A stretch of 64,000 nt of DNA from Roseivivax sp. THAF197b (GTDB taxonomy: Bacteria > Pseudomonadota > Alphaproteobacteria > Rhodobacterales > Rhodobacteraceae), in contig NZ_CP045318.1 in assembly GCF_009363255.1 (NCBI RefSeq), positions 3,399,501 through 3,463,500 of the forward strand, given 5' to 3'. The notes beneath the pieces were generated by a model that saw only the letters and a list, made by a program, of their open reading frames with translations, had not been told where the DNA came from and made no database searches. The translations under genes and the position numbers were made by a program. Of the stretch, positions 26,821-35,239 are shown one piece after another. The stretch's first letter is position 1; the number at the start of each line of letters is the position of its first letter.

Positions 26821-28080
26821 ATGAACATCCTTTGCATCCACCAGAACTTCCCCGGCCAGTACAAGCACCTCGCCCCGGAACTCGCGCGCCAGGGCCATCA
26901 GGTCACGGCGCTGACACCAAAGGTGAAAAAGCCCACCCTGTGGCAGGGCGTGCGGATTCTGCCCTACGAGATCAAAGGCAAATCCACCAAGGGCATCTTC
27001 CCGTTGCTCGCCGATTTCGAAACCAAGCTCCTGCGCGCGACCGCCTGCTATCGCGCGGCCCTCGGGCTTCGGCAGCAGGGCTACCGGCCGGACGTGATCC
27101 TCGCGCATCACGGCTGGGGCGAGCCCTTGTTCCTGAAGGATGTCTGGCCCGATGCCCGGATGGGCCTTTATTGCGAGCTGTACCATCTGTCGGACCCGAT
27201 GTTTTCCGCCTTCGATCCGGAATTTGCGCCCAAGGTGCCGGCGGACGTGCCGCTGAAGCTGCGGATGAAGAACATCAACAACCGCCTGCATGAAGAGATC
27301 ATGGATGCGGGCCTGAGCCCCACGCGCTTTCAGGCGGACACGTTTCCGGAGCGATTCCAGGACCGCATGAGCGTCATTCATGACGGCGTCGATACCGAAC
27401 TCGTGCGTCCCAACGCGGATGCGGCCCTGCCACTCGAGGGTGGGCGCGTTCTGACCCGCGCGGACGAGGTCATCACCTTCATCAATCGCAATCTTGAGCC
27501 GTTCCGGGGCTATCACGTCTTCATGCGCGCCCTGCCCGCCCTGCTGGCGGCCCGGCCTCAGGCGCAGGTCGTGCTTCTGGGCGGGGACGAGGTCAGCTAC
27601 GGCGCGAAGGCACCCGACGGGAAAAGCTGGAAGCAGATCTTCATCGACGAGGTGCGGGACCAGATTTCCGAGGCCGATTGGGCGCGCGTGCATTTCCTGG
27701 GCCGCGTGCCCTATGAAAGGTACCTGTCGCTCATTCAGGTCAGCCGCGTGCATGTCTACCTGACCTATCCCTTCGTGCTGAGCTGGTCCCTGCTGGAAGC
27801 CATGAGCGTAGGCGCCGCCATCGTCGCCAGCGACACGCCCCCCGTCCGCGAAGCGTTGGAGGATGGCGTGCAGGGCTGGCTGACGGATTTCTTCGACACC
27901 GAAGCGCTGGTCGAGAAGGTCGCGCGCCTTGCCGATGCGCCGGAGACCCGGCGGCTTCTGGGCGAGAACGCGCGGGCGCATGTGATCGCGAATTACGATC
28001 TCAGGACACACTGCCTGCCGCGACTGGTCAGCTGGGTCGAGGACTTGGCGGCGCGGCCTGCCCGGCCTCCGATGGATTGA
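26821..28080 (+). CDS. Glycosyltransferase, GT4-like
   Basis: A 419-residue cytosolic glycosyltransferase of GT-B fold. The N-terminus MNILCIHQNFPGQYKHLAPE is typical of a subfamily acting on surface polysaccharides. The middle has the nucleotide-sugar-binding stretch RNLEPFRGYHVF. The C-terminal half has SWSLLEAMSVGAAIVASDTP, the E-x7-E-like GT4 donor site. Start chosen at ATG 26821. It is the only rightward gene between leftward leuS and the DUF3576 lipoprotein gene, so it may be an insertion. Donor and acceptor are unknown. Confidence 0.88.
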   Translation: MNILCIHQNFPGQYKHLAPELARQGHQVTALTPKVKKPTLWQGVRILPYEIKGKSTKGIFPLLADFETKLLRATACYRAALGLRQQGYRPDVILAHHGWGEPLFLKDVWPDARMGLYCELYHLSDPMFSAFDPEFAPKVPADVPLKLRMKNINNRLHEEIMDAGLSPTRFQADTFPERFQDRMSVIHDGVDTELVRPNADAALPLEGGRVLTRADEVITFINRNLEPFRGYHVFMRALPALLAARPQAQVVLLGGDEVSYGAKAPDGKSWKQIFIDEVRDQISEADWARVHFLGRVPYERYLSLIQVSRVHVYLTYPFVLSWSLLEAMSVGAAIVASDTPPVREALEDGVQGWLTDFFDTEALVEKVARLADAPETRRLLGENARAHVIANYDLRTHCLPRLVSWVEDLAARPARPPMD

Positions 28081-28147
28081 TCACGCAGGGCCTTGCAGAG
28101 CGTGCGGCGTCACCCCACGGCAAACGAAAACTTGCGGGACCAACGCC

Positions 28148-28654
28148 TTAGAAGCGAGAATCGCGCTGACGCAGCTGCCGGGCGCGGGTCAGGATCGCAT
28201 CCTCGACCGCAAGCACGGTCGCAGCGCTTGCCGGACCCGAACGGGTCATCAGCGCCACGTTCAGCGACCGGGCGTCGAGCGCGGGGTCCGACACGTACAC
28301 CGTTGCCCGGTACGCGCGGCCGCCACCCGGCGGGGTGCCGTATCCGGTGGAGATGACCCCCGTGAAGGGATCAACGCTATCCAACGGCAGGAAGCTCAGC
28401 GTTTCGAGCGACGCATTCCAGATGTAGCGATTCACCGCGCCCACATCTTCGGAATCGCGGCTACCCCGGAAGAAGTCCCAGATGGTTGACGAGGGCGGGC
28501 CTTCGTCGCCGTAGATTTCCTGGTCGAGGATCTCCTGCGCGGGGCGCGTCTCGATGGGCGGTGCATCTGCATCGCGCTGGAACATGCCGCAGCCCGCAAC
28601 GAGTGCCGCGAGGCTGATCAGACCGAACGCTTTTGCGATCCTTTTGGCTGGCAT
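28148..28654 (-). CDS. DUF3576 lipoprotein
   Basis: A 168-residue lipoprotein. The signal peptide ends in the lipobox LVAGC (MPAKRIAKAFGLISLAALV before it). The mature part matches the DUF3576 family, for example SSTIWDFFRG and IWNASLETLSFLP, which is found mostly in alphaproteobacteria near leuS. Start chosen at ATG 28654; the upstream in-frame start at 28681 adds a basic stretch. The function is unknown. The gene is divergent from the porin; the shared region is 28655-28953. Confidence 0.85.
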   Translation of the reverse strand: MPAKRIAKAFGLISLAALVAGCGMFQRDADAPPIETRPAQEILDQEIYGDEGPPSSTIWDFFRGSRDSEDVGAVNRYIWNASLETLSFLPLDSVDPFTGVISTGYGTPPGGGRAYRATVYVSDPALDARSLNVALMTRSGPASAATVLAVEDAILTRARQLRQRDSRF

Positions 28655-28863
28655 TTTCCATTCCCTTCGCCGTTGTCGCAATATTCCTTACAAGCCGCGC
28701 CCTGTGTGAACAAGTCGTCAATAATTCCGCGGCCCCAGCGCAGGATAGCCCCGGATGCCCCAGGGTCAGCATGATGGGATGCGCAGCGTGCCCGGGGCGG
28801 CAAAACGCTTGTGGCAAATGTGCATCACGGAATTGAATGTTCCGGCACGCCCCGCGCGCTCGC

Positions 28864-28893
28864 TTGCAAGGCCCACCCCCCTCGGCGCATAGA
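28864..28893 (+). promoter_or_regulatory. Candidate promoter of the porin gene
   Basis: ttgcaa (28864-28869) and cataga (28888-28893) are 18 bases apart and lie 60 bases before the porin ATG. The match to the sigma-70 consensus is only partial. A nearby palindrome ccggatatccgg (28907-28918) lies between this site and the gene. Proposed only because a strongly expressed gene needs a promoter here. Confidence 0.3.
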
Positions 28894-28953
28894 CGCTACA
28901 TCAAGGCCGGATATCCGGATTGGTACGTGCCTTACGAACACATGAGGGAAACA

Positions 28954-30009
28954 ATGAAAAAGCTTCTTCTTGCATCGACCGCGCTCGTTGCAACTGCAGG
29001 CGTCGCATCGGCTCAGGATATTGCTCTGTCCGGTATGGCGGAAATGGGCATCTTCGGTGGCAGCGACACCGACACCCAGTATTTCACCGACGTTGACGTC
29101 ACCTTCACCATGTCCGGCGAAGCAGACAACGGCCTGACCTTCGGCGCGTCGATCGACCTCGACGAGTCCGACGGCTCCAACAGCACCTGCACGATCGTCG
29201 ACGCAGCTGGCCTCGGCGACAACGCAGCTGGCGGCACCGACATCTGCGTCAGCAACGGCGCATCGGGCGCATTCGGCGCAGCAACCCAGGGCGGCGAGTC
29301 GATCTTCGTCTCCTTCGGCGGCGCAACCCTGACCATGGGTGACACCGACGGCGCACTCGACGCACGCGTTCCCGAGATGGCGCTTGCTGGCGGCTCGCTT
29401 GCAGACGACGAAACCACCCACGTCGGCTTCGACGCTGGTGAAGCCTTCGAAGGCGGCCTGCTGAACGACGGCGACGGCCAGATCGCACGCTTCGACTACG
29501 CGTTCGGCGCAGTCACCGCATCGTTCTCCGCTGAGCAGGAAATGAACGGCGCAGACGACAGCGACGACATCTACGCAGTCGGCCTGAGCTACGCGACCAA
29601 CCTGTCCGGCGTCGACCTGAACGCAGGCATCGGTTACCAGGCACAGGAAGACGAAGCAGAAGTCGTCTCCGTTGCAGTCACCGGTGGCTTCGCCAACGGC
29701 CTGTCGCTGGGCCTGACCTACAGCTCGTGGAACCTCGACGACAACAACACCAGCCTCCCGGGCGTTGACGATGCGAACCACGTTGGTGTCGGCATCGGCT
29801 ACGAGATGAACGCTCTGGCCGTTGGCCTGAACTACGGCATCTACACCGTGGACGAGGACGACACGCTGGAAGGCTACGGCCTCGCAGCAACCTACGATCT
29901 CGGCGGCGGCTTCGAGCTCCGCGCTGGCTACAGCTACAACGAGACCGACATCGGCGGCACCGAAGATGACTTCGACACCTTCTCGCTGGGTGCACGCATG
30001 AACTTCTAA
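28954..30009 (+). CDS. Outer-membrane porin
   Basis: A 351-residue precursor of a general-diffusion porin. The signal peptide is 1-21, cut after VASA. The mature protein is acidic and rich in Gly, Asp and alternating strand patterns and ends in Phe (ARMNF), the outer-membrane beta-barrel signature. Codon use differs from its neighbours (many GCA for Ala, GAC for Asp, TTC for Phe), as expected for a very highly expressed gene. ATG 28954 has gaggga upstream. A strong terminator follows at 30032. It is monocistronic. Confidence 0.93.
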   Translation: MKKLLLASTALVATAGVASAQDIALSGMAEMGIFGGSDTDTQYFTDVDVTFTMSGEADNGLTFGASIDLDESDGSNSTCTIVDAAGLGDNAAGGTDICVSNGASGAFGAATQGGESIFVSFGGATLTMGDTDGALDARVPEMALAGGSLADDETTHVGFDAGEAFEGGLLNDGDGQIARFDYAFGAVTASFSAEQEMNGADDSDDIYAVGLSYATNLSGVDLNAGIGYQAQEDEAEVVSVAVTGGFANGLSLGLTYSSWNLDDNNTSLPGVDDANHVGVGIGYEMNALAVGLNYGIYTVDEDDTLEGYGLAATYDLGGGFELRAGYSYNETDIGGTEDDFDTFSLGARMNF

Positions 30010-30031
30010 TCTCCCCGGAGATTGTATCGGA

Positions 30032-30065
30032 AAGAGCGGGCCTTGTGCCCGCTCTTTTCTTTTTG
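30032..30065 (+). terminator. Rho-independent terminator of the porin gene
   Basis: Stem aagagcgggc (30032-30041) pairs with gcccgctctt (30047-30056) around loop cttgt, followed by ttctttttggg. It is the strongest intrinsic terminator in the window and starts 22 bases after the porin stop. Confidence 0.92.
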
Positions 30066-30089
30066 GGCGACCGGACCTAGACCAAGGTC

Positions 30090-31577
30090 ATGGCCATTCC
30101 TCCACCGCCCCGCCGCCCGCAAGGCGGCACGCTGACCGCCCGGTACCAGGCGGCCCTTTCCGCGTTGAACAGCGGTCGGATCGATGCGGCCCGCACGGCC
30201 TTCACGGCGCTGGCCAAAGAGCGACCGAACCAGCCGGAAATCGAGTTTCAGCTCTCGCGCGTCGCGCATCTGTCGGGCGATTTCGCCGCCCGCGCCGCGC
30301 ATCTGGAGCGTGCGCTTGCGGCAAAACCCGACGAGCCTGCACTTCTGGATGCCGCCACCGCCGCCTTTGCCGCGGCGGGCAATCCCGATGCCGCACTCGC
30401 CGCGTATGACCGGACGATCGCGGCGGCCCCGTCGAAGATCAAACCGCGCGCGGACAAGGCGCTCTATCTGCAGCAGATCGGACGCTTCGACGCGGCGGAG
30501 GCCATCTTCCGCGACCTGTTGCGCCGCCATCCGCGCGAAGGGTCGCTTTACCGGATGTTCTTTGCAGCCCAAAAGATCAGTGCGGATGATCCCCTGCTGC
30601 CCGAGCTGCGCAAGACCCTGAAGAGCCCCAAAACGCCGGATGAGGCCCGATCCCAGGGCTATTTCGCGCTGGCCAAGGCGCTGTTCGATCAGGGCGCGGG
30701 CGCGAAGGCCTTCGAGGCGCTCCACAAGGGCAACCGCCTGCAACGCAAGATGGCGCCCTATGACGATGCCGCGCGGCGCAGTGAACAACTCTCGATCCGC
30801 GCGGCGCAGGAAGGAGCGGACCTCGCGCCCGTCGGGGATGCGGTGGAGCCTTATCCGGTCTTCGTCACCGGGATGCCCCGCTCGGGCACGACGCTCGCCG
30901 AACAGATCATCGCCGCGCACAGTCGGGGCACCGCCGGGGGTGAGTTGGCCCATGCGCTGAAGCTCGTCTGGGACGGGTTCGTCAAGAACGGGCAGATGGC
31001 GCCGCTGCGGAAGATCCCGGATGCCCAGATCGCCGAATTGGCCCGCGCCTACCGGGCCCGCGCACGGCGCGACACCGGCGCGCAAGCGGGTGTGTTCACC
31101 GACAAGTCGATCCAGAACCACCTGATCTACGGGTTCCTGGCCCGTGCCCTGCCCGGCGCGAAGTTCATCGTCATTCACCGCGATCCGCGCGATATCGCGC
31201 TCTCTATCTATCGCAATCACTTCGCCACGGGCACCCATCGATACGGCAATGATTTGGCGGATATTGCCAGTGCGATCAAAGACTTCCGAGCGAGCGTCAA
31301 GTATTGGAAAGGGCGGCTGGGCGAACAGCTCGTCGAGTTTCGCTACGAAGACCTCGTGCGGTCACCGGAGCCCGAGGCGCGGCGTATGATCGCGGCGGCG
31401 GGGCTTGATTGGGAAGAGGGTTGCCTCAATTTCCACGAATCGACAGCGGCGGTGAAAACACTCAGCATCGCGCAGGTGCGTCAGCCGATCCATGCCGGAC
31501 GCGCCGCCGCCTGGACCAAATTCGAGGCCGAACTGGCCCCCTTCATCGAGGCCTGGGGAGACACACCATGGGACTGA
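30090..31577 (+). CDS. TPR-sulfotransferase family protein
   Basis: A 495-residue two-part protein. The first half (about 15-215) carries tetratricopeptide-like helix pairs (for example AFTALAKERPNQPEIEFQLS). The second half is a sulfotransferase fold: the PAPS phosphate loop FVTGMPRSGTTLAEQII at about 257-273, and the second PAPS motif FIVIHRDPRDIALSIYRNHF. The acceptor is unknown; bacterial homologues act on surface glycans or proteins. Its stop overlaps the yggS start by 10 bases. Confidence 0.9.
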   Translation: MAIPPPPRRPQGGTLTARYQAALSALNSGRIDAARTAFTALAKERPNQPEIEFQLSRVAHLSGDFAARAAHLERALAAKPDEPALLDAATAAFAAAGNPDAALAAYDRTIAAAPSKIKPRADKALYLQQIGRFDAAEAIFRDLLRRHPREGSLYRMFFAAQKISADDPLLPELRKTLKSPKTPDEARSQGYFALAKALFDQGAGAKAFEALHKGNRLQRKMAPYDDAARRSEQLSIRAAQEGADLAPVGDAVEPYPVFVTGMPRSGTTLAEQIIAAHSRGTAGGELAHALKLVWDGFVKNGQMAPLRKIPDAQIAELARAYRARARRDTGAQAGVFTDKSIQNHLIYGFLARALPGAKFIVIHRDPRDIALSIYRNHFATGTHRYGNDLADIASAIKDFRASVKYWKGRLGEQLVEFRYEDLVRSPEPEARRMIAAAGLDWEEGCLNFHESTAAVKTLSIAQVRQPIHAGRAAAWTKFEAELAPFIEAWGDTPWD

Positions 31578-32221
31578 CAGACATCCAAGACCGCATCGCG
31601 AAGGCGGCCAAGGAAGCGGGCCGGGAGGCCGCCGACATCCACCTCATCGCCGTGTCCAAGGTGCAGCCCAACGAACGGGTCGAGGCCGTTCTGAAGGAGG
31701 GTCATCGCCTTTTCGGCGAGAACAAGGTGCAGGAGGCCGAGGGCAAATGGCCCGGCTTCCAGGAGACCTATCCCGACGCGAAGGTGCACCTGATCGGCCC
31801 GCTGCAATCCAACAAGACCCGCCGCGCGATGGAGCTGTTTTCGGCCATCCACTCGGTGGATCGGCCCAAGCTTGCCAAGAGTATCGCGCGCATCGCGCAG
31901 GAACTGGGCAGCTGCCCGGACATCTTCCTGCAGGTCAATACGGGTGAGGAAGACCAGAAGGCCGGGATCGGCCCGGACGGGATCGACGCCTTCGTCGAGG
32001 AATGCCGCGATCTCGACCTGCCCGTCGCGGGGCTGATGTGCATCCCGCCCGTGGACGAGACGCCCAGCCTGCATTTCGCGCTTCTGGCGAAATTGGCGGA
32101 GCGGAACGGCCTGACGGGCCTGTCGATGGGCATGTCGGGCGATTTCGAGGAAGCCATCGCACTGGGTGCCACGCATATCCGCGTGGGGTCGGCCATCTTC
32201 GGCGAACGCGTCTACGACTGA
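31568..32221 (+). CDS. yggS: PLP homeostasis protein (YggS/PROSC family)
   Basis: A 217-residue PLP-binding protein that carries and balances pyridoxal phosphate in the cytosol; no enzyme activity is established for the family. The PLP lysine is in HLIAVSKVQPNERV, and GENKVQEAEGKWP, HLIGPLQSNK and LSMGMSGDFEEAI are hallmark blocks. Start chosen at ATG 31568, which overlaps the sulfotransferase stop. The short overlap indicates coupling, but no functional link is obvious. Confidence 0.95.
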   Translation: MGLTDIQDRIAKAAKEAGREAADIHLIAVSKVQPNERVEAVLKEGHRLFGENKVQEAEGKWPGFQETYPDAKVHLIGPLQSNKTRRAMELFSAIHSVDRPKLAKSIARIAQELGSCPDIFLQVNTGEEDQKAGIGPDGIDAFVEECRDLDLPVAGLMCIPPVDETPSLHFALLAKLAERNGLTGLSMGMSGDFEEAIALGATHIRVGSAIFGERVYD

Positions 32222-32337
32222 CGCTGCCAGACGCATGGCCCCTATGCATGCGCCGTCTAGGCGTAGGCCATGGGTGACATCGCCCGGACGCGCTTCTATA
32301 AGGCGCGCAAATTCATATGCGTGACGAGGAGACATCC

Positions 32338-33258
32338 ATGACGATCCAGGTTTTCGGCCATAAATCGCCCGACACCGATTCCACCGGCAGCCCGATCATC
32401 TGGGCCTGGTACCTGAACGAGATCAAGGGCGAGGCCGCCAAGCCCGTCCTCTTGGGCGAGCCCAACACCGAGGCTGCCTTCATGCTGGAGCGCTGGGGCT
32501 TCGACAAGCCCGAGATCATCGCGGATGTCGAGGCCGACGCACCCGTCGTCATCGTCGATACCAACAACCCCGCAGAGCTGCCCGCCTCGATCAATTCGGC
32601 GGATATCCAGGGCATCATCGATCACCACAAACTGGTGGGCGGGCTCGAGACCAAGGGCCCCATCGAGATCCGGGTCGAACCGCTGGCCTGCACCGCCACC
32701 ATCATGTGGAAGATGATCGGCAAGGACATGGCGCAGGCGCCCAAGGCGGTCAAAGGCGCGATGCTGACCTGCATCCTTTCGGACACGCTGGAATTCCGCT
32801 CGCCCACGACGACGCAGGAAGACAAGGCCATCGCCCATAGCCTCGCCGAGGATCTGGGCCTCGACATCTCCGAATATGCCGCCGAGATGTTCGCCGCGAA
32901 ATCCGACGTCTCCGCCTTCTCCGACGCGGAGCTGATCCGGATGGATTCCAAGGAATACACCGTCGACGGCGTGAAGCTGCGCGTCTCCGTGCTGGAGACC
33001 ACCGCGCCCGATCAGGTTCTGTCGCGCAAGGACAGCCTGATGGCGTCGATGAAGGATGTCTGTGCCGAGGACGGCGTCGACGAGGTGACGCTGTTCGTGG
33101 TCGACATCCTGAACGAAGAGGCGACGATGCTGATCCCGAACGACCGGGTGAAGACCATCGCCGAGAAGAGCTTCGATGCGACGGTTTCCGCCGACACGGT
33201 GGTCCTGCCGGGTGTGATGAGCCGGAAGAAGCAGATCATTCCGAACCTGAAGGCCTGA
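32338..33258 (+). CDS. ppaC: Manganese-dependent inorganic pyrophosphatase
   Basis: Cytosolic DHH-family enzyme cleaving pyrophosphate to phosphate (class II). It has 306 residues. Metal-binding blocks are GHKSPDTDST, VDTNNPAE and the DHH motif IIDHHKLVGG. The C-terminal DHHA2 domain ends with the SRKKQ motif (GVMSRKKQIIPNL). Start chosen at ATG 32338 with gaggag upstream. A terminator follows at 33281. It appears monocistronic. Confidence 0.96.
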   Translation: MTIQVFGHKSPDTDSTGSPIIWAWYLNEIKGEAAKPVLLGEPNTEAAFMLERWGFDKPEIIADVEADAPVVIVDTNNPAELPASINSADIQGIIDHHKLVGGLETKGPIEIRVEPLACTATIMWKMIGKDMAQAPKAVKGAMLTCILSDTLEFRSPTTTQEDKAIAHSLAEDLGLDISEYAAEMFAAKSDVSAFSDAELIRMDSKEYTVDGVKLRVSVLETTAPDQVLSRKDSLMASMKDVCAEDGVDEVTLFVVDILNEEATMLIPNDRVKTIAEKSFDATVSADTVVLPGVMSRKKQIIPNLKA

Positions 33259-33280
33259 GGGTATCGGCATCCTGAGATTG

Positions 33281-33316
33281 AAACGCCGGTCCTCGGGGGC
33301 CGGCGTTTTATTGTGT
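33281..33316 (+). terminator. Rho-independent terminator of ppaC
   Basis: Stem aaacgccgg (33281-33289) pairs with ccggcgttt (33300-33308) around a ten-base loop, followed by tattgtgt. It lies 22 bases after the ppaC stop. Confidence 0.85.
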
Positions 33317-33699
33317 GCCGAGAAATGGCGACGGGCTCTGCCGTCCAATCTCACCACGCGGACCAAGCCTGCCCGGCGGGATGGCGCAGCCCAGCGTCGA
33401 GCGGCGCGCTTTATGCTAGCCAAATCCGAGCACAGGTCGAGCGGCGCGCATACGGCACCACAGCGCCAGCCCGGTGGGGCCGGGCAGGCGCTTGAGCGCG
33501 GCGGCTGCAAACAGCCTTGATTCCGCGCTCAGGGTTGTTGAGTTCGAACGTTAGAGGCGAGAGCCGTTATCCCGGGGCGTTATCGCCCTTCGCCGGACCT
33601 ACAGACTCTTTTGTTGGCAAGGCGCACTCGCTCCCTCACCTCCGCTTCCCATTCGCCAATCATCGGCCTAGGAAGGCGGCAACCCAAAGGAGCCGCCCC
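33317..33699. other. Gene-free region with candidate structured RNA
   Basis: No convincing protein gene in these 383 bases; the open frames lack ribosome-binding sites and typical codon use. A long imperfect stem joins 33364-33377 (caagcctgcccggc) to 33479-33494, continued by 33378-33387 pairing with 33463-33472. Inside it are two 14-base direct repeats, gtcgagcggcgcgc (33396-33409 and 33436-33449). A second stem, gagcgcgg (33494-33501) with ccgcgctc (33523-33530), encloses ggctg-caaa-cagcc. It could be a small RNA, a long leader of the HAD gene, or a decayed mobile element. It does not match 4.5S RNA, tmRNA or RNase P RNA motifs that I can recognise. Confidence 0.45.
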
Positions 33700-34572
33700 A
33701 TGACCCAGATCATCCAATCCCTGTCGGATATCTCCGCGCGCTATGACGCGCTGTTCGTCGATCTCTGGGGCTGCGTGCATAACGGCGTCAAAGCCTATGA
33801 CGAGGCGATCACGACACTGCAGGCCTTCCGCGCCACGGGCGGCAAGGTGGTGCTTCTGACGAACGCGCCGCGCCCCCGCGACAGCGTCGCACGGCAGCTC
33901 GCGAAGATGGGCGTGCCGGAAGATGCCTGGGACACCATCGCCACATCGGGCGATTCGGCGCGCGCGGCGATGTTCCGCGGTGCCGTGGGCCGGAAGGTCT
34001 GGTTCATGGGCGAGGCGCATGACGAGACCTTCTTCTCCCCGCTGCAGATCGTCGAGGACCCGGTCGACATCACGCGCGTGGAACTGGAAGAGGCCGATGG
34101 CATCGTCTGCTGCGGCCCGTTCGATCCCCATGCGGAGCCTGCAACCCTGCGGCCGCAACTGCTCTATGCGAAGCAGAAGGGCCTGAAACTCCTTTGCGCC
34201 AATCCCGATATCGTCGTGGACCGGGGCGAGACGCGGGAATATTGCGCAGGCGCGGTCGCGGCGCTTTATACCGAGATGGGGGGCGAGAGCCTCTATTTCG
34301 GCAAGCCACACCCGCCGATCTACGATCTGGCCCGCAACCGGCTGGCCGAGTTGGGCGCGGCCCCGTCGGATTCCAATATCCTGGCCATCGGGGATGGCCC
34401 GCAGACCGATATCGCAGGCGCCATGGGCGAGGATATCGATTCGCTCTTCATCACGGGCGGGTTGGCGGCGGCCGAAACGCAGACCCGCACGCAGCCCGAT
34501 CCGGACGCTCTGACGGCCTATCTGGGCAAGGAAGGCATCTCCCCCACATTCTCGATCGGCTTCCTGCGCTAG
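33700..34572 (+). CDS. TIGR01459-type HAD-family hydrolase
   Basis: A 290-residue cytosolic HAD phosphatase. The nucleophile motif is LFVDLWGCVHNG, where Asp in VDLWG is the nucleophile; the usual second Asp of DxD is replaced by a Gly-containing variant, as is typical of this NagD-like group. Motif II is VVLLTNAPRPR. Motif IV is AIGDGPQTDIAGA. Start chosen at ATG 33700 (MTQIIQSLSDIS). Substrate is unknown. The 380-base leader upstream is unusually long and structured. Confidence 0.88.
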   Translation: MTQIIQSLSDISARYDALFVDLWGCVHNGVKAYDEAITTLQAFRATGGKVVLLTNAPRPRDSVARQLAKMGVPEDAWDTIATSGDSARAAMFRGAVGRKVWFMGEAHDETFFSPLQIVEDPVDITRVELEEADGIVCCGPFDPHAEPATLRPQLLYAKQKGLKLLCANPDIVVDRGETREYCAGAVAALYTEMGGESLYFGKPHPPIYDLARNRLAELGAAPSDSNILAIGDGPQTDIAGAMGEDIDSLFITGGLAAAETQTRTQPDPDALTAYLGKEGISPTFSIGFLR

Positions 34573-34626
34573 GGCATCCGGCGCGTCCCCTGCGCCACAG
34601 CCATTCACCTTACGACCAAAGACGCC

Positions 34627-34650
34627 TTGCTTTCTGCGCTTGCAAAGCAA
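34627..34650. promoter_or_regulatory. TGC-rich inverted repeat before the MaoC gene
   Basis: Arms ttgcttt (34627-34633) and aaagcaa (34644-34650) flank ctgcgcttgc. The region lies 78 bases before the MaoC ATG, in a gap containing an AT-rich stretch. The TGC/GCA-rich pattern resembles sites bound by the polyhydroxyalkanoate regulator PhaR in relatives, but this is an inference from likeness only. Confidence 0.35.
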
Positions 34651-34727
34651 TATTGTTACGCATACACGGGTCTTGCCGCGTATTTTGTTACTCAAGCTTT
34701 GCCGATGCGGCGTTCAGGAGGCGACCC

Positions 34728-35171
34728 ATGTTCGACAATCAGCCGCGGGGCACGATCCCCATCGAAGATATCGAGATGGGCATGACCCGGTACCTCCAGA
34801 AAGAGATCACCGACCGCGACATCGAGTTGTTCGCTGATGTCTCGACCGACCGGAACCCGGTTCACCTCGACGAGGGATATGCCCAGGACACCATCTTCGG
34901 CGGGCGGATCGCGCATGGCATGCTGACGGCGGGCCTGATCTCGGCCGTGATCGGCGAACAGCTTCCGGGGCATGGCACGGTCTACATGAGCCAGACGCTG
35001 AAGTTCCTCGCTCCGGTGCGGCCCGGCGATCTGGTCCATGCCGAGGTGAAGGTCACCGGCATCGAGGTCGGCAAGCGGCGCGTGACGCTGGATTGCCATT
35101 GCGAGGTCGCGGGCAAGAAGGTGCTCGTCGGCGAAGCGACCGTGATGGCGCCCACCCGCAAGCTCGACTGA
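34728..35171 (+). CDS. MaoC-family (R)-specific enoyl-CoA hydratase-like protein
   Basis: A 147-residue hot-dog-fold protein. The catalytic block is FADVSTDRNPVHLDEGYAQ with Asp and His (D-x4-H), followed by GRIAHGMLTAGLISAVIG. The family adds water to 2-trans-enoyl-CoA to give (R)-3-hydroxyacyl-CoA and can feed polyhydroxyalkanoate synthesis (PhaJ-like). The specific substrate is not shown by sequence. Start chosen at ATG 34728 after aggagg, a very strong ribosome-binding site. It precedes ribF by 68 bases. Confidence 0.9.
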   Translation: MFDNQPRGTIPIEDIEMGMTRYLQKEITDRDIELFADVSTDRNPVHLDEGYAQDTIFGGRIAHGMLTAGLISAVIGEQLPGHGTVYMSQTLKFLAPVRPGDLVHAEVKVTGIEVGKRRVTLDCHCEVAGKKVLVGEATVMAPTRKLD

Positions 35172-35239
35172 TCCCGCGGAGATTGGCGAAACGGCCCGCA
35201 GCGCTTGCACAGCCGGGGTCGCAAAGCTAATTCCCGGTC

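Noticed and set aside
33396..33449. Direct repeats considered as CRISPR
   Set aside because: Only two 14-base copies, no regular array, and no cas genes in the window.
33278..33520. 80-codon frame in the gene-free region
   Set aside because: It begins in the ppaC terminator and has no ribosome-binding site or known domain.
33541..33560. tRNA-like gttcgaa motif
   Set aside because: No cloverleaf or acceptor stem can be drawn around it.
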